Source: Crocinitomicaceae bacterium (GTDB lineage Bacteria; Bacteroidota; Bacteroidia; Flavobacteriales_D; Crocinitomicaceae). Taken from it: DNA of 64,000 nucleotides. Below, in pieces: positions 45,410 to 55,147 of this stretch. Under the pieces are notes generated by a model. That model ran no database searches. It was not told the DNA's origin and was given only the letters and a program-made list of their open reading frames with translations. Numbering within the stretch: the stretch's first letter is position 1; every line of letters starts with the position of its first letter. The DNA is taken from NCBI GenBank assembly GCA_024643365.1, contig JAHENC010000002.1, forward strand, positions 186,001-250,000, written 5' to 3'. The position numbers and the translations under genes were made by a program.

Positions 45410-46171
45410 ATGAAAGGATATGCATTTATTACCGGCGCAAGCTCTGGATTCGGAGAAGCCATTGCGGAAACATTAGCGAACGAAGGATACCAACTGATCA
45501 TTGCAGCCAGGAGGACAGAGCGATTGGAGGAATTAAAGTCACGCTTACGTCCTTTGAATATTGATGTCCAAATTTTGACCATGGATGTGCGCAACGAATC
45601 GGAAGTAATTGCTGCCGTTGCCTCTTTACCAGAAAACATCCAGAAGCAAATCGAAATTCTCGTTAATAATGCCGGGCTAGCCGTTGGACGTGGTCCAATT
45701 GACCAAGGTATTTCCGATGACTGGGAGCGCATGATTGATACGAACGTCAAAGGATTATTATACGTAACAAAAGCTGTTGTTCCTTTTTTGAAAATGCAAA
45801 AACACGGACATATCATCAATTTGGCAAGCATCGCTGGAAAAGAAGTCTATCCAGGTGGAAACGTATATTGTGCGAGCAAACATGCGGTGGACGCTCTTTC
45901 ACGTTCCATGCGCATTGATTTGGTTTCCTATGGGATCAAAGTAACAAACATTGCTCCTGGAGCAGCAGAAACAGAGTTCTCAATTGTTCGATTCAAGGGA
46001 GATCAAAGCACTGCTGATTCGGTGTATGAAGGATTTGATGCATTGCAAGCACAAGACATCGCTGACAGTGTTTTATTTGCTGTGACGCGTCCTGCTCATG
46101 TAAACATCAGTGACATAACGATTATGCCAACCGCTCAAGCGAGTGCGACGATTTTACACAAAGAAGCTTAA
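45410..46171 (+). CDS. Short-chain dehydrogenase/reductase (YdfG-like)
   Basis: 253 aa with a Rossmann motif TGASSGFGEAIA (8-19), NNAGLAVG, catalytic Ser in NLASIAGKEVYPGG and YCASKHAVDALSRSM (YxxxK). The AARRTERLEEL segment after the second strand suggests NADP. Closest characterised style is YdfG, a 3-hydroxy acid dehydrogenase; the actual substrate is unknown. Its stop overlaps that of the convergent M1 aminopeptidase in TTAA. Confidence 0.88.
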   Translation: MKGYAFITGASSGFGEAIAETLANEGYQLIIAARRTERLEELKSRLRPLNIDVQILTMDVRNESEVIAAVASLPENIQKQIEILVNNAGLAVGRGPIDQGISDDWERMIDTNVKGLLYVTKAVVPFLKMQKHGHIINLASIAGKEVYPGGNVYCASKHAVDALSRSMRIDLVSYGIKVTNIAPGAAETEFSIVRFKGDQSTADSVYEGFDALQAQDIADSVLFAVTRPAHVNISDITIMPTAQASATILHKEA

Positions 46172-48858
46172 TTTCCTTCAGCGTCTGCAGGTTCTTCATC
46201 CGATTGACCAAGTGGAAGTAAGTTTTGAATCAAATCCTCATAGCGTTGTTTGATGCGTTTTTTCTCATCTGCTTTAGCAAATGATTTTCCTTCTTCGAGC
46301 TCAGCAATTTCCATTTCAAGTGCGTTCACCAATTGTATATAATTTTGAAGATTGAACTGAATTGCTTGTTTCACCCAGTATTTCGTTAAATCTCCGCCAA
46401 CTTCATTGTAATGAATATAAACTGCATGAGATTTCTCTTGTAAATCAATGTCCATGCGCATGATGTACACAGCGTATGAAATCATTGTTCTCAATTCATC
46501 ATATCCTTTAAAATCACTGTGGTAGATAAGTTGATCTAGGTAATCGTAATCGGACGAGTCACCAATTTGCGCAATGACTTCAGCGATGGTTACTTTCAGG
46601 GCTTTTGCCGGCTCATTTTTCATTCCACGAGCAACATTCAACGCATCTTTCTCATCCACCTTAATGTATGAACCTAATCCAGAGGCAATCGCGTTGTACG
46701 ATTTCTCTTTTGCCATAAACGACTTAAAGAAGGTAGTTGCTTCATCTGCTTCCATTAATTGCATGCATCCAATTGCCGCAGCACGGACATCCGATTTCGC
46801 ATCATTCAAGGCCATTTCTTTCAGTTGGGTCAAATATACTTTTCCCTTTTCCTTATCTAATTTCTCGATGACATTGATTGCTGCCAAACGAATACTCCAG
46901 AATGGATCTTTCAGCGCATCCGTCAACAAACGAGCTGATTTCTCTCCCGGGATGTTTGCTACACGAGCGAATGCAGTATTTCGTGCCTTCCAACGTTTCG
47001 CATTGTAGTACTGATGAATAAACTCATCTGTTGATTTGTTTTCGAAAACTTTACCTAACAACATTTGAGGCTCATCGAACAAGACGTTTTTCACTGTTCC
47101 TTTAATCGGGAAATAAAAATTTTGTTCTACTGAATCAACAACAATACGTTTCGTTGTTTTTCCAGCTTCATCCCAAATCGCAACATCCACCGGAAGTTTG
47201 TAAATAGGGAACTCGTTGAAATTTTGAAGCTGTTTTACCGTCAAAACTAGTGTGCTCGTTGCTGCATCTACTTTGTGGGTTACCTCGATAACAGGGTGAC
47301 CATTATTCAAGAACCACTGATCGAAGAACCAGTTTAAATCCTCACCAGAAACTTCTTCAAATGCCATTCGCAAGTTGTGAACTTCCGCTGCTTTGAATTT
47401 ATTAGACGTCAAATAAAGATTTAATCCTTTGAAGAAGGCATCATCACCCAAATAATTGCGCAACATGTGTAATATGCGCCCACCTTTATTGTATGAGTGA
47501 CCATCAAACATGTCTTCTTTATCGTTGTAATCAAAACGAATCAAATTAACGTATCCGCCATTCTCCGCTGAATTATAATATCCATCGGCTTCGCTTTCTG
47601 CTTGAAAATCTGCTTCATCCAAACCAAAACGGTGTTCGTCCCAAAGGTATTGTGAGTAATTCGCAAACGACTCATTCAATGGTAAATTTGACCAAGATTC
47701 ACAGGTAACTAAATCTCCAAACCAATGGTGGAATAACTCATGTGCAATTGTCGATTGATCATTTGCATCTAACAATTCACGCTCGTTTTTGTAAACGTAA
47801 TCACCAAAAACCACCGCTCCGGTGTTTTCCATTGCTCCAGAAACGTAGTCTCTCACGACAATTTGTGAGTATTTATCCCATGGATATTCAACGCCTAATT
47901 TTTCTGAGAAGAAGCGAATCATTTCAGGTGTTTCACCAAAAATAGCTTTCGCATCCTTTTCGTATGCCGGTTCAACGATATAATTCACTTCCATTTTGGA
48001 ACCATCCTTGCGCGTGTAGGTATCTTTTACCGTTTTGAATTCACCAACTGCCATCATAAATAAGTAAGGAGCATGAGGCAAGTCTTGTTTCCAATGATCT
48101 GTTCTTGTTCCATCGGAATTTTTCTTGGAAGAAATTAATTTTCCATTCGCCAAAGTCATGTACTTGTCTTGGACCGTCATTAAAATTTCTTCGGTGGATT
48201 TAGCATTTGGAGCATCCACAGTTGGGAACCAAACACTATTTGCTTCGGTTTCTCCTTGTGTCCAAATTTGTGGCATTTTTGTTTTATCCTCTCCCTTTGG
48301 ATTGATAAAATAAAGTCCTTTATCCGATGTTATCGCCGCGCTTCCTCCTACTTTGCGCTCATCTGGTTTTGCGACATATTGAATGCTCACGTTAAATTTC
48401 TCATCACGTGTGTATTTACGATCTAACTGAATGCGTAAATGCAAAGAGTCATTATAAGTATAGGCTAACTTTTTGTTGTTCATCTCTACAGAAAGAATGT
48501 CCATGCCTTTCGCATCTAGAATCAAACTGTCAGAAGGATGAAAATGCTGTTTCGCCGTTAAGATTTCTTTCCCGTTCAAGCGCGCATGTTCCCAGTCAAA
48601 ACTTACTTCTAAACGAGTGTGGACGATGTCCGTTTGCAAGGTGCGCGATGAATTGTAAATACCACGAACGTAAGGATTTTCTTCCTCTGTTTCGGTAAAC
48701 ATCATTTCTTCCCATTCCGCTTCGGTGAAATCACCCTCCGGCATTTCTTCTGCCATTTCCGGGGCACCCCAAGATTCGATTTCTTGAATGGATTCTTTCG
48801 ATTGATGACAAGCCGTAAGAATTAAAAATGTTGAAACAAAATAAGCGTATTTTAACAT
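46168..48858 (-). CDS. M1-family zinc aminopeptidase, lipoprotein
   Basis: 896 aa from the ATG at 48858. Lipoprotein signal (MLKYAYFVSTFLILTAC, lipobox LTAC). The exopeptidase motif is GAMENTGAVVFGD and the zinc site is HELFHHW with the third ligand in NESFANY (about 374-400), all intact. The last third (about 600-850) contains HEAT-like repeats (ARLLTDALKDPFWSIRLAAINVIEKLDKE). It trims N-terminal residues from peptides in the periplasm or at the surface. The acidic tail ends in EEPADAEGN. A CAGTTTTG box at 48875-48882 is a near-consensus -7 element with a leader of about 12 bases. Confidence 0.93.
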   Translation of the reverse strand: MLKYAYFVSTFLILTACHQSKESIQEIESWGAPEMAEEMPEGDFTEAEWEEMMFTETEEENPYVRGIYNSSRTLQTDIVHTRLEVSFDWEHARLNGKEILTAKQHFHPSDSLILDAKGMDILSVEMNNKKLAYTYNDSLHLRIQLDRKYTRDEKFNVSIQYVAKPDERKVGGSAAITSDKGLYFINPKGEDKTKMPQIWTQGETEANSVWFPTVDAPNAKSTEEILMTVQDKYMTLANGKLISSKKNSDGTRTDHWKQDLPHAPYLFMMAVGEFKTVKDTYTRKDGSKMEVNYIVEPAYEKDAKAIFGETPEMIRFFSEKLGVEYPWDKYSQIVVRDYVSGAMENTGAVVFGDYVYKNERELLDANDQSTIAHELFHHWFGDLVTCESWSNLPLNESFANYSQYLWDEHRFGLDEADFQAESEADGYYNSAENGGYVNLIRFDYNDKEDMFDGHSYNKGGRILHMLRNYLGDDAFFKGLNLYLTSNKFKAAEVHNLRMAFEEVSGEDLNWFFDQWFLNNGHPVIEVTHKVDAATSTLVLTVKQLQNFNEFPIYKLPVDVAIWDEAGKTTKRIVVDSVEQNFYFPIKGTVKNVLFDEPQMLLGKVFENKSTDEFIHQYYNAKRWKARNTAFARVANIPGEKSARLLTDALKDPFWSIRLAAINVIEKLDKEKGKVYLTQLKEMALNDAKSDVRAAAIGCMQLMEADEATTFFKSFMAKEKSYNAIASGLGSYIKVDEKDALNVARGMKNEPAKALKVTIAEVIAQIGDSSDYDYLDQLIYHSDFKGYDELRTMISYAVYIMRMDIDLQEKSHAVYIHYNEVGGDLTKYWVKQAIQFNLQNYIQLVNALEMEIAELEEGKSFAKADEKKRIKQRYEDLIQNLLPLGQSDEEPADAEGN

Positions 48859-48945
48859 AGGAATATATTTTAGACAAAACTGCAGAAAATAAATGAATTT
48901 ACCGAGAATCTTGCTCGGAAACAAACGCAAGAAATTCGCTTTCGT

Positions 48946-48953
48946 TACTTTTG
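48946..48953 (+). promoter_or_regulatory. pgk -7 box
   Basis: TACTTTTG fits TAnnTTTG; predicted transcript start near 48958, giving a 9-base leader. Confidence 0.55.
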
Positions 48954-48966
48954 TAGAAAAAAAAAG

Positions 48967-50160
48967 ATGATTTCAATTGACACTTACAACTTCGAAGGTA
49001 AACGTGCGTTAGTTCGCGTTGATTTTAATGTGCCCCTTGACAAGGAAACGATGGAAGTAACGGATGACAAGCGTATTCGTGCTGCATCACCTACCATTGA
49101 ACACATATTACATACTGGCGGAAGTGTCATATTGCTGTCTCATTTTGGACGACCAAAAGAAGGGCCAGAGGAAAAGTTTTCCTTGAAACACATCATCAAA
49201 ACAATTGAAAAAAACATTGGGAAACCTGTGAAGTTCGCAGCGGATTGCGTAGGTCAAGATGCGATCGAACAAAGTGCCAAACTTCAACCTGGAGAAGTGC
49301 TTTTATTGGAAAACGTTCGTTTTTATTCCGAAGAAACGAAAGGTGATGAAGCTTTTGCTGAAAAATTAGCTGGTTTAGGCGATTGCTATGTGAATGATGC
49401 ATTTGGTGCAGCACATCGCGCACACGCAAGTACAACACAAATTGCTCAATTCTTTCCAAACGATAAAATGGTAGGTTTCTTGATGAAATCGGAGTTGGAA
49501 AGTGCACGCAAAGTGTTAAATCACGCGGAGCGTCCTTTTACAGCGATTGTAGGTGGAGCCAAAGTTTCGGATAAAGTATTAATCGTTGAGAATTTATTAA
49601 ACATCGCCGATCACATCATCATCGGTGGTGGAATGTCCTATACGTTTTACAAAGCGCAAGGTGGACATATTGGACAATCATTGTGCGAAGACGAGCGTCT
49701 AGAAACATGCCGTGAAATTTTAGCAAAAGCGAAAGAAAAAGGTGTTCACATTCATTTACCACAAGACTCTACCATTGCAGACAAATTTGCAGCCGATGCG
49801 GAAACGAAGGTAGCACCAAGTAATCAAATTCCAGACGGCTGGATGGGATTGGATATCGGTACTGCTGCGATTGCGCAATTCCGTGACGTTTTACTGAAAA
49901 GTAAAACCATACTTTGGAATGGGCCTATGGGCGTTTTCGAAATGAAAGCATTCGAAAACGGAACAAAATCCGTAGCAGAGGCTGTAGTCGAAGCGACATC
50001 AGACGGTGCTTTCAGTTTAATCGGTGGTGGCGACAGTGCGGCAGCCGTACAGAAATTCGGCATGAGCGACCAAGTGAGCTATGTGAGCACAGGTGGAGGC
50101 GCATTGCTTGAGTATTTTGAAGGAAAAATTTTACCTGGAGTTCAGGCGATTGAAGCTTAA
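48967..50160 (+). CDS. pgk: Phosphoglycerate kinase
   Basis: 397 aa. RVDFNVPLD and SHFGRPK are at the N-terminus; later NDAFGAAHRAHAST, VGGAKVSDKV, ILWNGPMGVFE and GGGDSAAAVQKF are the expected motifs. It converts 1,3-bisphosphoglycerate to 3-phosphoglycerate with ATP formation. Its stop overlaps that of convergent gap in TTAA, so the two successive glycolytic steps are encoded tail to tail. Confidence 0.97.
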   Translation: MISIDTYNFEGKRALVRVDFNVPLDKETMEVTDDKRIRAASPTIEHILHTGGSVILLSHFGRPKEGPEEKFSLKHIIKTIEKNIGKPVKFAADCVGQDAIEQSAKLQPGEVLLLENVRFYSEETKGDEAFAEKLAGLGDCYVNDAFGAAHRAHASTTQIAQFFPNDKMVGFLMKSELESARKVLNHAERPFTAIVGGAKVSDKVLIVENLLNIADHIIIGGGMSYTFYKAQGGHIGQSLCEDERLETCREILAKAKEKGVHIHLPQDSTIADKFAADAETKVAPSNQIPDGWMGLDIGTAAIAQFRDVLLKSKTILWNGPMGVFEMKAFENGTKSVAEAVVEATSDGAFSLIGGGDSAAAVQKFGMSDQVSYVSTGGGALLEYFEGKILPGVQAIEA

Positions 50161-51146
50161 TTTGCTTTCACGACATCCACGAGGCGGTTGGAATATCCCG
50201 CTTCGTTATCATACCAACCAACCACTTTCACTAATCCGTTGAAAACAGTAGTTAATTCAGCGTCGAAAAGACAGCTGTATGAACTTCCTATTACATCACA
50301 AGAAACAATTGGATCTTCCGTATAACCAAGGATTCCTTTCATGTCTGTTTCGCTCGCTTTTTTCATTGCAGCATTGATTTGTTCTACCGTTACGTTGGAT
50401 TTTGTCACCAAGGTTAATTCGGTTACTGATCCATCACAAACGGGAACACGGAAACTTCCTCCTGTAATTTTACCTTTCAAATCTGGGAAAATACGTGTAA
50501 TCGCTTTTGCTGCTCCTGTTGATGTTGGAATGATGCTGTTTGCAGCAGCACGCGCACGACGTAAATCTTTATGAGGGGCATCATGCAAGCGTTGGTCAGA
50601 TGTATAACTGTGTACCGTAGAGATGTAAGCAACTTCAATATCCATTAAGGATTTCAGTACTTTGACCATTGGAGCAGCGTTATTCGTCGTACATGAAGCG
50701 TTGGAAATCACTGCGTCGCAAAAATCAACTGCGTCATCATTTACTCCCATTACTACAGAAGGAATATCTTCATCGTTCGCAGGTGCTGAGATAATGACAT
50801 TTTTTGCACCACCAACTAGGTGTTTAGATGCAGCTTCTCGGGTTAAGAAAAGTCCAGTAGATTCCAAAACGGTTTCTACGCCATATTCAGCCCAAGGAAT
50901 GAGTTCCGGGTTTCGTTCACTGATAAAAATGATTTTCTTTCCATTGGAAAAATGCAATTCATTCCCTTTGATTTCAAAGGACAAAGAAAGATTTCCATGA
51001 ATAGAGTCATATTTCAATAAATGGGCAAGTGTCTTGACATCAGCTAAATCATTGACTAAAGCAACATCTACTTGTGGATCAAGTAAAGCAATACGCGTAA
51101 AACAACGTCCAATTCGACCAAAACCATTTACACCAACCTTTTTCAT
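50157..51146 (-). CDS. gap: Glyceraldehyde-3-phosphate dehydrogenase
   Basis: 329 aa. NAD-binding NGFGRIGRC at the N-terminus, catalytic Cys in SNASCTTN (about 150), HSYTSDQRLHDAPHKDLRRARAAA and the terminal WYDNEAGYSNRLVD. The residues after the Cys read NNAAP rather than the common CLAP. The product is the substrate of pgk, encoded convergently with a 4-base overlap. Confidence 0.96.
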   Translation of the reverse strand: MKKVGVNGFGRIGRCFTRIALLDPQVDVALVNDLADVKTLAHLLKYDSIHGNLSLSFEIKGNELHFSNGKKIIFISERNPELIPWAEYGVETVLESTGLFLTREAASKHLVGGAKNVIISAPANDEDIPSVVMGVNDDAVDFCDAVISNASCTTNNAAPMVKVLKSLMDIEVAYISTVHSYTSDQRLHDAPHKDLRRARAAANSIIPTSTGAAKAITRIFPDLKGKITGGSFRVPVCDGSVTELTLVTKSNVTVEQINAAMKKASETDMKGILGYTEDPIVSCDVIGSSYSCLFDAELTTVFNGLVKVVGWYDNEAGYSNRLVDVVKAN

Positions 51147-51167
51147 TTTTCGAAGTATTTATACATA

Positions 51168-51175
51168 CAAAATTA
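51168..51175 (-). promoter_or_regulatory. gap -7 box
   Basis: Minus-strand TAATTTTG fits TAnnTTTG; predicted start near 51163, leader of 17 bases. A TTG lies 23 bases further upstream. Confidence 0.5.
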
Positions 51176-51202
51176 CACAACCGTCACGAAATAAGTAACA
51201 AT

Positions 51203-51242
51203 TAAAAAGAAAAAGTGTTCAAATGACACTTTGAACACTTTT
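51203..51242 (-). terminator. Terminator after the lipoprotein gene at 51.3 kb
   Basis: 13-bp stem AAAAGTGTTCAAA (51211-51223) with 51230-51242, loop of six, followed on the minus strand by TTTTTCTTTTT. Confidence 0.8.
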
Positions 51243-51265
51243 CATACTGAATACCAATCTGTTAG

Positions 51266-52096
51266 CTAATTAAAAGTATATATTTGACCATTTACCGTTA
51301 CGGTAAATGTGGCGTCACACATTCCGCTACCGTAATCAACTACGCGCAGTGGGTGTGTTTGAGGAGTGATTTCTATGGTTCCACTAACAGGGAAACCACA
51401 TCCAACTTTTATGTGTACCGGATTTGTAGTTAAAGAAGTATAGCCACCACCAGAGGAAAATGTAGCGGTTGCTGTGCCAGTAATATCGTATTCATCATCG
51501 AAGCGATTGAAAAAAGTATTGTTTCCCATTGTCCAAGTTCGAACACGCGTCGATGAATAATTAACTATTTCACCGGAAGTCAAGGTTGCAATACCATCAA
51601 TTTGAACATTATAATAAGGCTGACCCAAAGTGTTTAATCCCATATTTTCAACGGTCTTGGTTCCTTCAATTTTAATGTCATTTACGTAGTATTCTACTGG
51701 AGTATGCGTGATGATTGTCCCTTGAGCATGATAGAATCCGGTAAATGTTGTAATAATTTTACCTCGTCGTGTTTTACCATCATTACAATCGCAGTTACTC
51801 GAACCGTAATCAACCGTAACGGTTTTAAGTGATCCAATCGTATCAATCGTGATAATCACATTGCATGCTATTTTTTGTGTTAACGGTTTATCTCCGGGGT
51901 GACGTACAATTACACCTCCGTTTTTGTAATAAACCATGTTTCCGGTAATCGCTTGATCAGAAATATTGGTCATTTCATCAAAAGCAGATTCCACTTTATA
52001 GTTCACTCCAGACGATTGATCTTTATCGTAACGAATTTTACTACAGGCACTTAGCATAAGAAAAACGCCCAGACTTAAAAGAACAATTTTTTTCAT
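51266..52096 (-). CDS. Hypothetical lipoprotein
   Basis: 276 aa. Lipoprotein signal with lipobox LSAC (Cys about 18). The mature part is beta-rich, with repeated TVDYGSSNCDCNDGKTRRGKI and VVDYGSGMCDATFTVTVNG segments, where paired Cys residues near DYGS recur at both ends. I do not recognise a named domain. It is monocistronic with a strong terminator. Probably anchored in the outer membrane. Confidence 0.68.
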   Translation of the reverse strand: MKKIVLLSLGVFLMLSACSKIRYDKDQSSGVNYKVESAFDEMTNISDQAITGNMVYYKNGGVIVRHPGDKPLTQKIACNVIITIDTIGSLKTVTVDYGSSNCDCNDGKTRRGKIITTFTGFYHAQGTIITHTPVEYYVNDIKIEGTKTVENMGLNTLGQPYYNVQIDGIATLTSGEIVNYSSTRVRTWTMGNNTFFNRFDDEYDITGTATATFSSGGGYTSLTTNPVHIKVGCGFPVSGTIEITPQTHPLRVVDYGSGMCDATFTVTVNGQIYTFN

Positions 52097-52147
52097 AACA
52101 AGTAATTTAAGGACACGTGTTTAACGCAAATTTCTTGCCAATAATAC

Positions 52148-53341
52148 TTACAAATTCAATTTTGAACGCACATCCTTTTTAATTCCATCTTTGTGTAAGT
52201 AGATGTTAATCGTTTTGTATTTGAAGTAATTTTCAGAAACGTACAAGTAACCTTTCGGATAGTTGGATGTCCCCCAAGAATTTTTAACTAAGAAATAATT
52301 CACACCATTTTGATCAGTATATAATCCAACAATGTGCATTCCGTGGTCGTCTGTGGTTGTTTTATTATCGTAAGCCTCTTGACGTAATTCCTGAGTGATT
52401 TTCAATTCTTTTGTTGGTTCTGAAAAAGCATTTGATTTACGTTCAGCACCGGCAGTATTGAAGTTTTTCTCATCTTTCCCAACTACTTCAACGCTTTTAG
52501 GGTCTGCTGGAACAATCGCAATTCCATTACGGAAGCTAAATCCTTTTTCCGAAACATCTGCACCCCAAGCAATGGTATACCCATTTTTCAATGCTTCAAT
52601 CGTGACCTCTACTAAATCATTCATCTCCACATTATAACTTTCACCCCATGCCCAGTTATCTGGAATTTCTAAAAGGCATTTTTTGTACATTTCATGATTA
52701 GTAAAGGATGTGAGTGAAATGTAATTATCCATGTTTAACTGAAGGTGTTCAGCAAACGATTTCGGTGTATACTTTTTACCTTCCCATTCAAATTCTTTGA
52801 CATCTTTACCGATGTTTTTGTCTAGGATGGAGTTGTAGTCTTTCTTCCATGAATCCGAAATTCCCTCTGGTGCTCCTAATTTAGGAAGGATGTCCTGCAT
52901 GATTTTATTCAACTCTGTAAACATCTCCCCGTGATTGTAGGTTTCCGTTTTTTCCAATCCTGTATAAAAATCATAAGGAACGATTCCATATTTACGAATC
53001 ACTAATGGAATATCATGGAATGCTCCACCTTCTCCGAAATTCGTTTTTCCATCCATGCGAATGTATTTTTCAGCCTTCATTTCATAAGCTTTACGAACGG
53101 TATACATTTCGGAAAGCACGATGTTTTTTCCTACACCTAAGCGCATTAATTCTGATTCAAAAAAGGACATTCCTGAAAATGACCAACACGTTCCAGTTCT
53201 TCCTTGACTTTGAACAGGTGTCGCATCCAAATGGACAACTTTTTGAAACTGGTATTTACTCCCTTCAGCATTGGTAACTTGTGCCAATGACATCGTTGCG
53301 CCAAAAAAGATTGGCAACAAAAATTTAATTGTTCTTTTCAT
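52148..53341 (-). CDS. C1-family (bleomycin hydrolase/PepC-like) peptidase, exported
   Basis: 397 aa with a signal peptide (1-21, ending LAQ). The papain-type triad is complete: Gln and Cys in QGRTGTCWSFSG (Cys about 52), His in DDHGMHIVGLY, and Asn in VKNSWGTSNYPKGYLYV. It belongs to the C1B (bleomycin hydrolase) group, but it is exported, while classical PepC is cytosolic. No propeptide is obvious. It begins 8 bases after the HU-CCDC81/SPOR gene and may be co-transcribed with it. Confidence 0.88.
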   Translation of the reverse strand: MKRTIKFLLPIFFGATMSLAQVTNAEGSKYQFQKVVHLDATPVQSQGRTGTCWSFSGMSFFESELMRLGVGKNIVLSEMYTVRKAYEMKAEKYIRMDGKTNFGEGGAFHDIPLVIRKYGIVPYDFYTGLEKTETYNHGEMFTELNKIMQDILPKLGAPEGISDSWKKDYNSILDKNIGKDVKEFEWEGKKYTPKSFAEHLQLNMDNYISLTSFTNHEMYKKCLLEIPDNWAWGESYNVEMNDLVEVTIEALKNGYTIAWGADVSEKGFSFRNGIAIVPADPKSVEVVGKDEKNFNTAGAERKSNAFSEPTKELKITQELRQEAYDNKTTTDDHGMHIVGLYTDQNGVNYFLVKNSWGTSNYPKGYLYVSENYFKYKTINIYLHKDGIKKDVRSKLNL

Positions 53342-53349
53342 GTGTTGGT

Positions 53350-54387
53350 TTATTGTTTACAGATCCAACCTTCAATTCCTTTGGAACTTACTTTCGATTG
53401 GATGGCTTGAATTTCACTTTGATTAGTAGCTGAACCCGCACTTACGCGAATGAGTGTTCCTCCCGGTAAAATATGAGCGTTAAATCCATCTGCTTGAAGT
53501 TTTTGCACGAAGTTGTTTGCATTTCTCTCATCGGAAAAACACCCAACTACGTATTCGAAGTTTGCTTGAAGAATTTCTTTCTCGATGAGCACAGGCTTCG
53601 ATTCAACATTTGGAACTTTCACAGCAAAAACGGTCGATTCATCGTATTGATAAAGTCCGATTTCACCTGGTTGTACAGCGGAAAGTTGCGCGTCAATTTT
53701 CGATTCATTCAGTACAACTTTGTCAAATGACGTTATTTGTTTTTTCGCATATTGCACTGCTACTTTAGCTCGCAGAGGATTAAAGTCCTTGTAGGAAATG
53801 AGTCCAGAATGCAAAACATCTGTTTTCATTGGAATCCAAAACGAATAGAAAGCGAATGGCAACAAACAAGCCGCTGCAGCATACTTCCAGAATTTAGTTG
53901 GATTTTTAAGTGTTTGAACTTCGGTAGCGTCAGGAGCGAATTGGATGATCGGTGTTTCCTCTTGAACCGGATTTGGAACAAAAGTCACGTTCGATAAACC
54001 GTAGGAACTCAACAGTAAATTAAAATGTCTGTCTTGTTCGAAACGTACGATTCCGTCCGTATCCTTAGAGAATACCCCTAATTTCGGAATACTCACTTGC
54101 TTTCCTTGTGCTAAATCCGCATTTAATTTACCTGTGAAATCGGTCAATTGACTGACTCCTTCTTGGTAATAAAGTCCATTTAAACGTGCATATTCCGCCA
54201 ATACTAATCCATCATCATTGATTAGATTACGGTTGAATAAAAGTTGTTTGTATGGAGCTTGAAGAATTCCTTTTTCAAAGTCGATCTGAGCCGAAATTGT
54301 TTTCGATACAAATCCACCAAAATTTGGCAGCACCACGCAATTGTGGCGCAAAATTAGTTGACAAATGACTTCTTCAAATGGGATCAT
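53350..54387 (-). CDS. HU-CCDC81 domain and SPOR domain membrane protein
   Basis: 345 aa. Residues 1-60 (QLILRHNCVVLPNFGGFVSK) and about 65-130 (LADLAQGKQVSIPKLGVFSKDTDG) are the two HU-like parts seen in bacterial CCDC81-type proteins. One transmembrane helix lies at about 167-186, and a SPOR-type peptidoglycan-binding domain forms the C-terminus (about 270-345: YVVGCFSDERNANNFVQKLQADGFNAHIL). It links a DNA-binding-like cytoplasmic module to the cell wall. Such proteins are typical of Bacteroidetes; function is unproven. Confidence 0.82.
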   Translation of the reverse strand: MIPFEEVICQLILRHNCVVLPNFGGFVSKTISAQIDFEKGILQAPYKQLLFNRNLINDDGLVLAEYARLNGLYYQEGVSQLTDFTGKLNADLAQGKQVSIPKLGVFSKDTDGIVRFEQDRHFNLLLSSYGLSNVTFVPNPVQEETPIIQFAPDATEVQTLKNPTKFWKYAAAACLLPFAFYSFWIPMKTDVLHSGLISYKDFNPLRAKVAVQYAKKQITSFDKVVLNESKIDAQLSAVQPGEIGLYQYDESTVFAVKVPNVESKPVLIEKEILQANFEYVVGCFSDERNANNFVQKLQADGFNAHILPGGTLIRVSAGSATNQSEIQAIQSKVSSKGIEGWICKQ

Positions 54388-54415
54388 TTACCAAATTTAC
54401 AAAAGAAAGATGGAA

Positions 54416-55147
54416 TTACAAAAACCGAAGTACTTTCTCTACATCTTCAGGTGTGTCGATGTTGGGAGTTTCTATGCTCGTTTGAACAACTTTAATTGGA
54501 TATCCATGGTACATCCAACGCAATTGCTCTAAAGATTCCATTTTCTCAAGTGCTGTTGGTATCAATTGACAAATTTGCGCTAATGTACTTGTTCTGTATG
54601 CGTACAAGCCAATATGTCGGAGAAATGGATAATTCGATAAAAATTCTCCCTTGAAATGATATGAATTTGGAATGCAACTACGACTGAAATATAGCGCGTT
54701 TTCTTGATGATCAAGGACAATTTTAATTCTGTTCGGATTCAACAAATCCGCTTCATCGCTCGTAGGGATTCCCAAGGTCGCGATGTTGACATCTGGATGA
54801 TTAAATGCACTTAGGAGTTGATCTAGTTGCTGCGGATCCACTAATGGCTCATCTCCTTGAATGTTTATGACCACATCGAAACCAGGATTTAATGCCGCTA
54901 CTTCTGCGCAGCGATCTGTTCCACTTTGGTGTGACTCGTTTGTTAGGCATACATTTCCGCCAAAACGATGGACCTCATCAACAATCCGTTGATCATCGGT
55001 TGCGACCACGATTTTTGTTAATGAGTTCGACTTTGACGCGCCTTCATAAACTCTTTGTATCATGGATTTTCCCTTGAGGTCAATCAAAGGTTTTCCTGGA
55101 AAACGTGAGGACGCATATCGAGCTGGGATGATTCCAAGTACTTTCAT
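54416..55147 (-). CDS. kdsB: 3-deoxy-manno-octulosonate cytidylyltransferase
   Basis: 243 aa. Standard nucleotidyltransferase opening IIPARYASSRFPGKPL, then INIQGDEPLVDP and the catalytic SRSCIP and GLYAYR segments. The enzyme makes CMP-Kdo for lipopolysaccharide. Its start overlaps the stop of the upstream TonB receptor gene by one base (TAATG), so it may be translated from that transcript. Confidence 0.95.
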   Translation of the reverse strand: MKVLGIIPARYASSRFPGKPLIDLKGKSMIQRVYEGASKSNSLTKIVVATDDQRIVDEVHRFGGNVCLTNESHQSGTDRCAEVAALNPGFDVVINIQGDEPLVDPQQLDQLLSAFNHPDVNIATLGIPTSDEADLLNPNRIKIVLDHQENALYFSRSCIPNSYHFKGEFLSNYPFLRHIGLYAYRTSTLAQICQLIPTALEKMESLEQLRWMYHGYPIKVVQTSIETPNIDTPEDVEKVLRFL

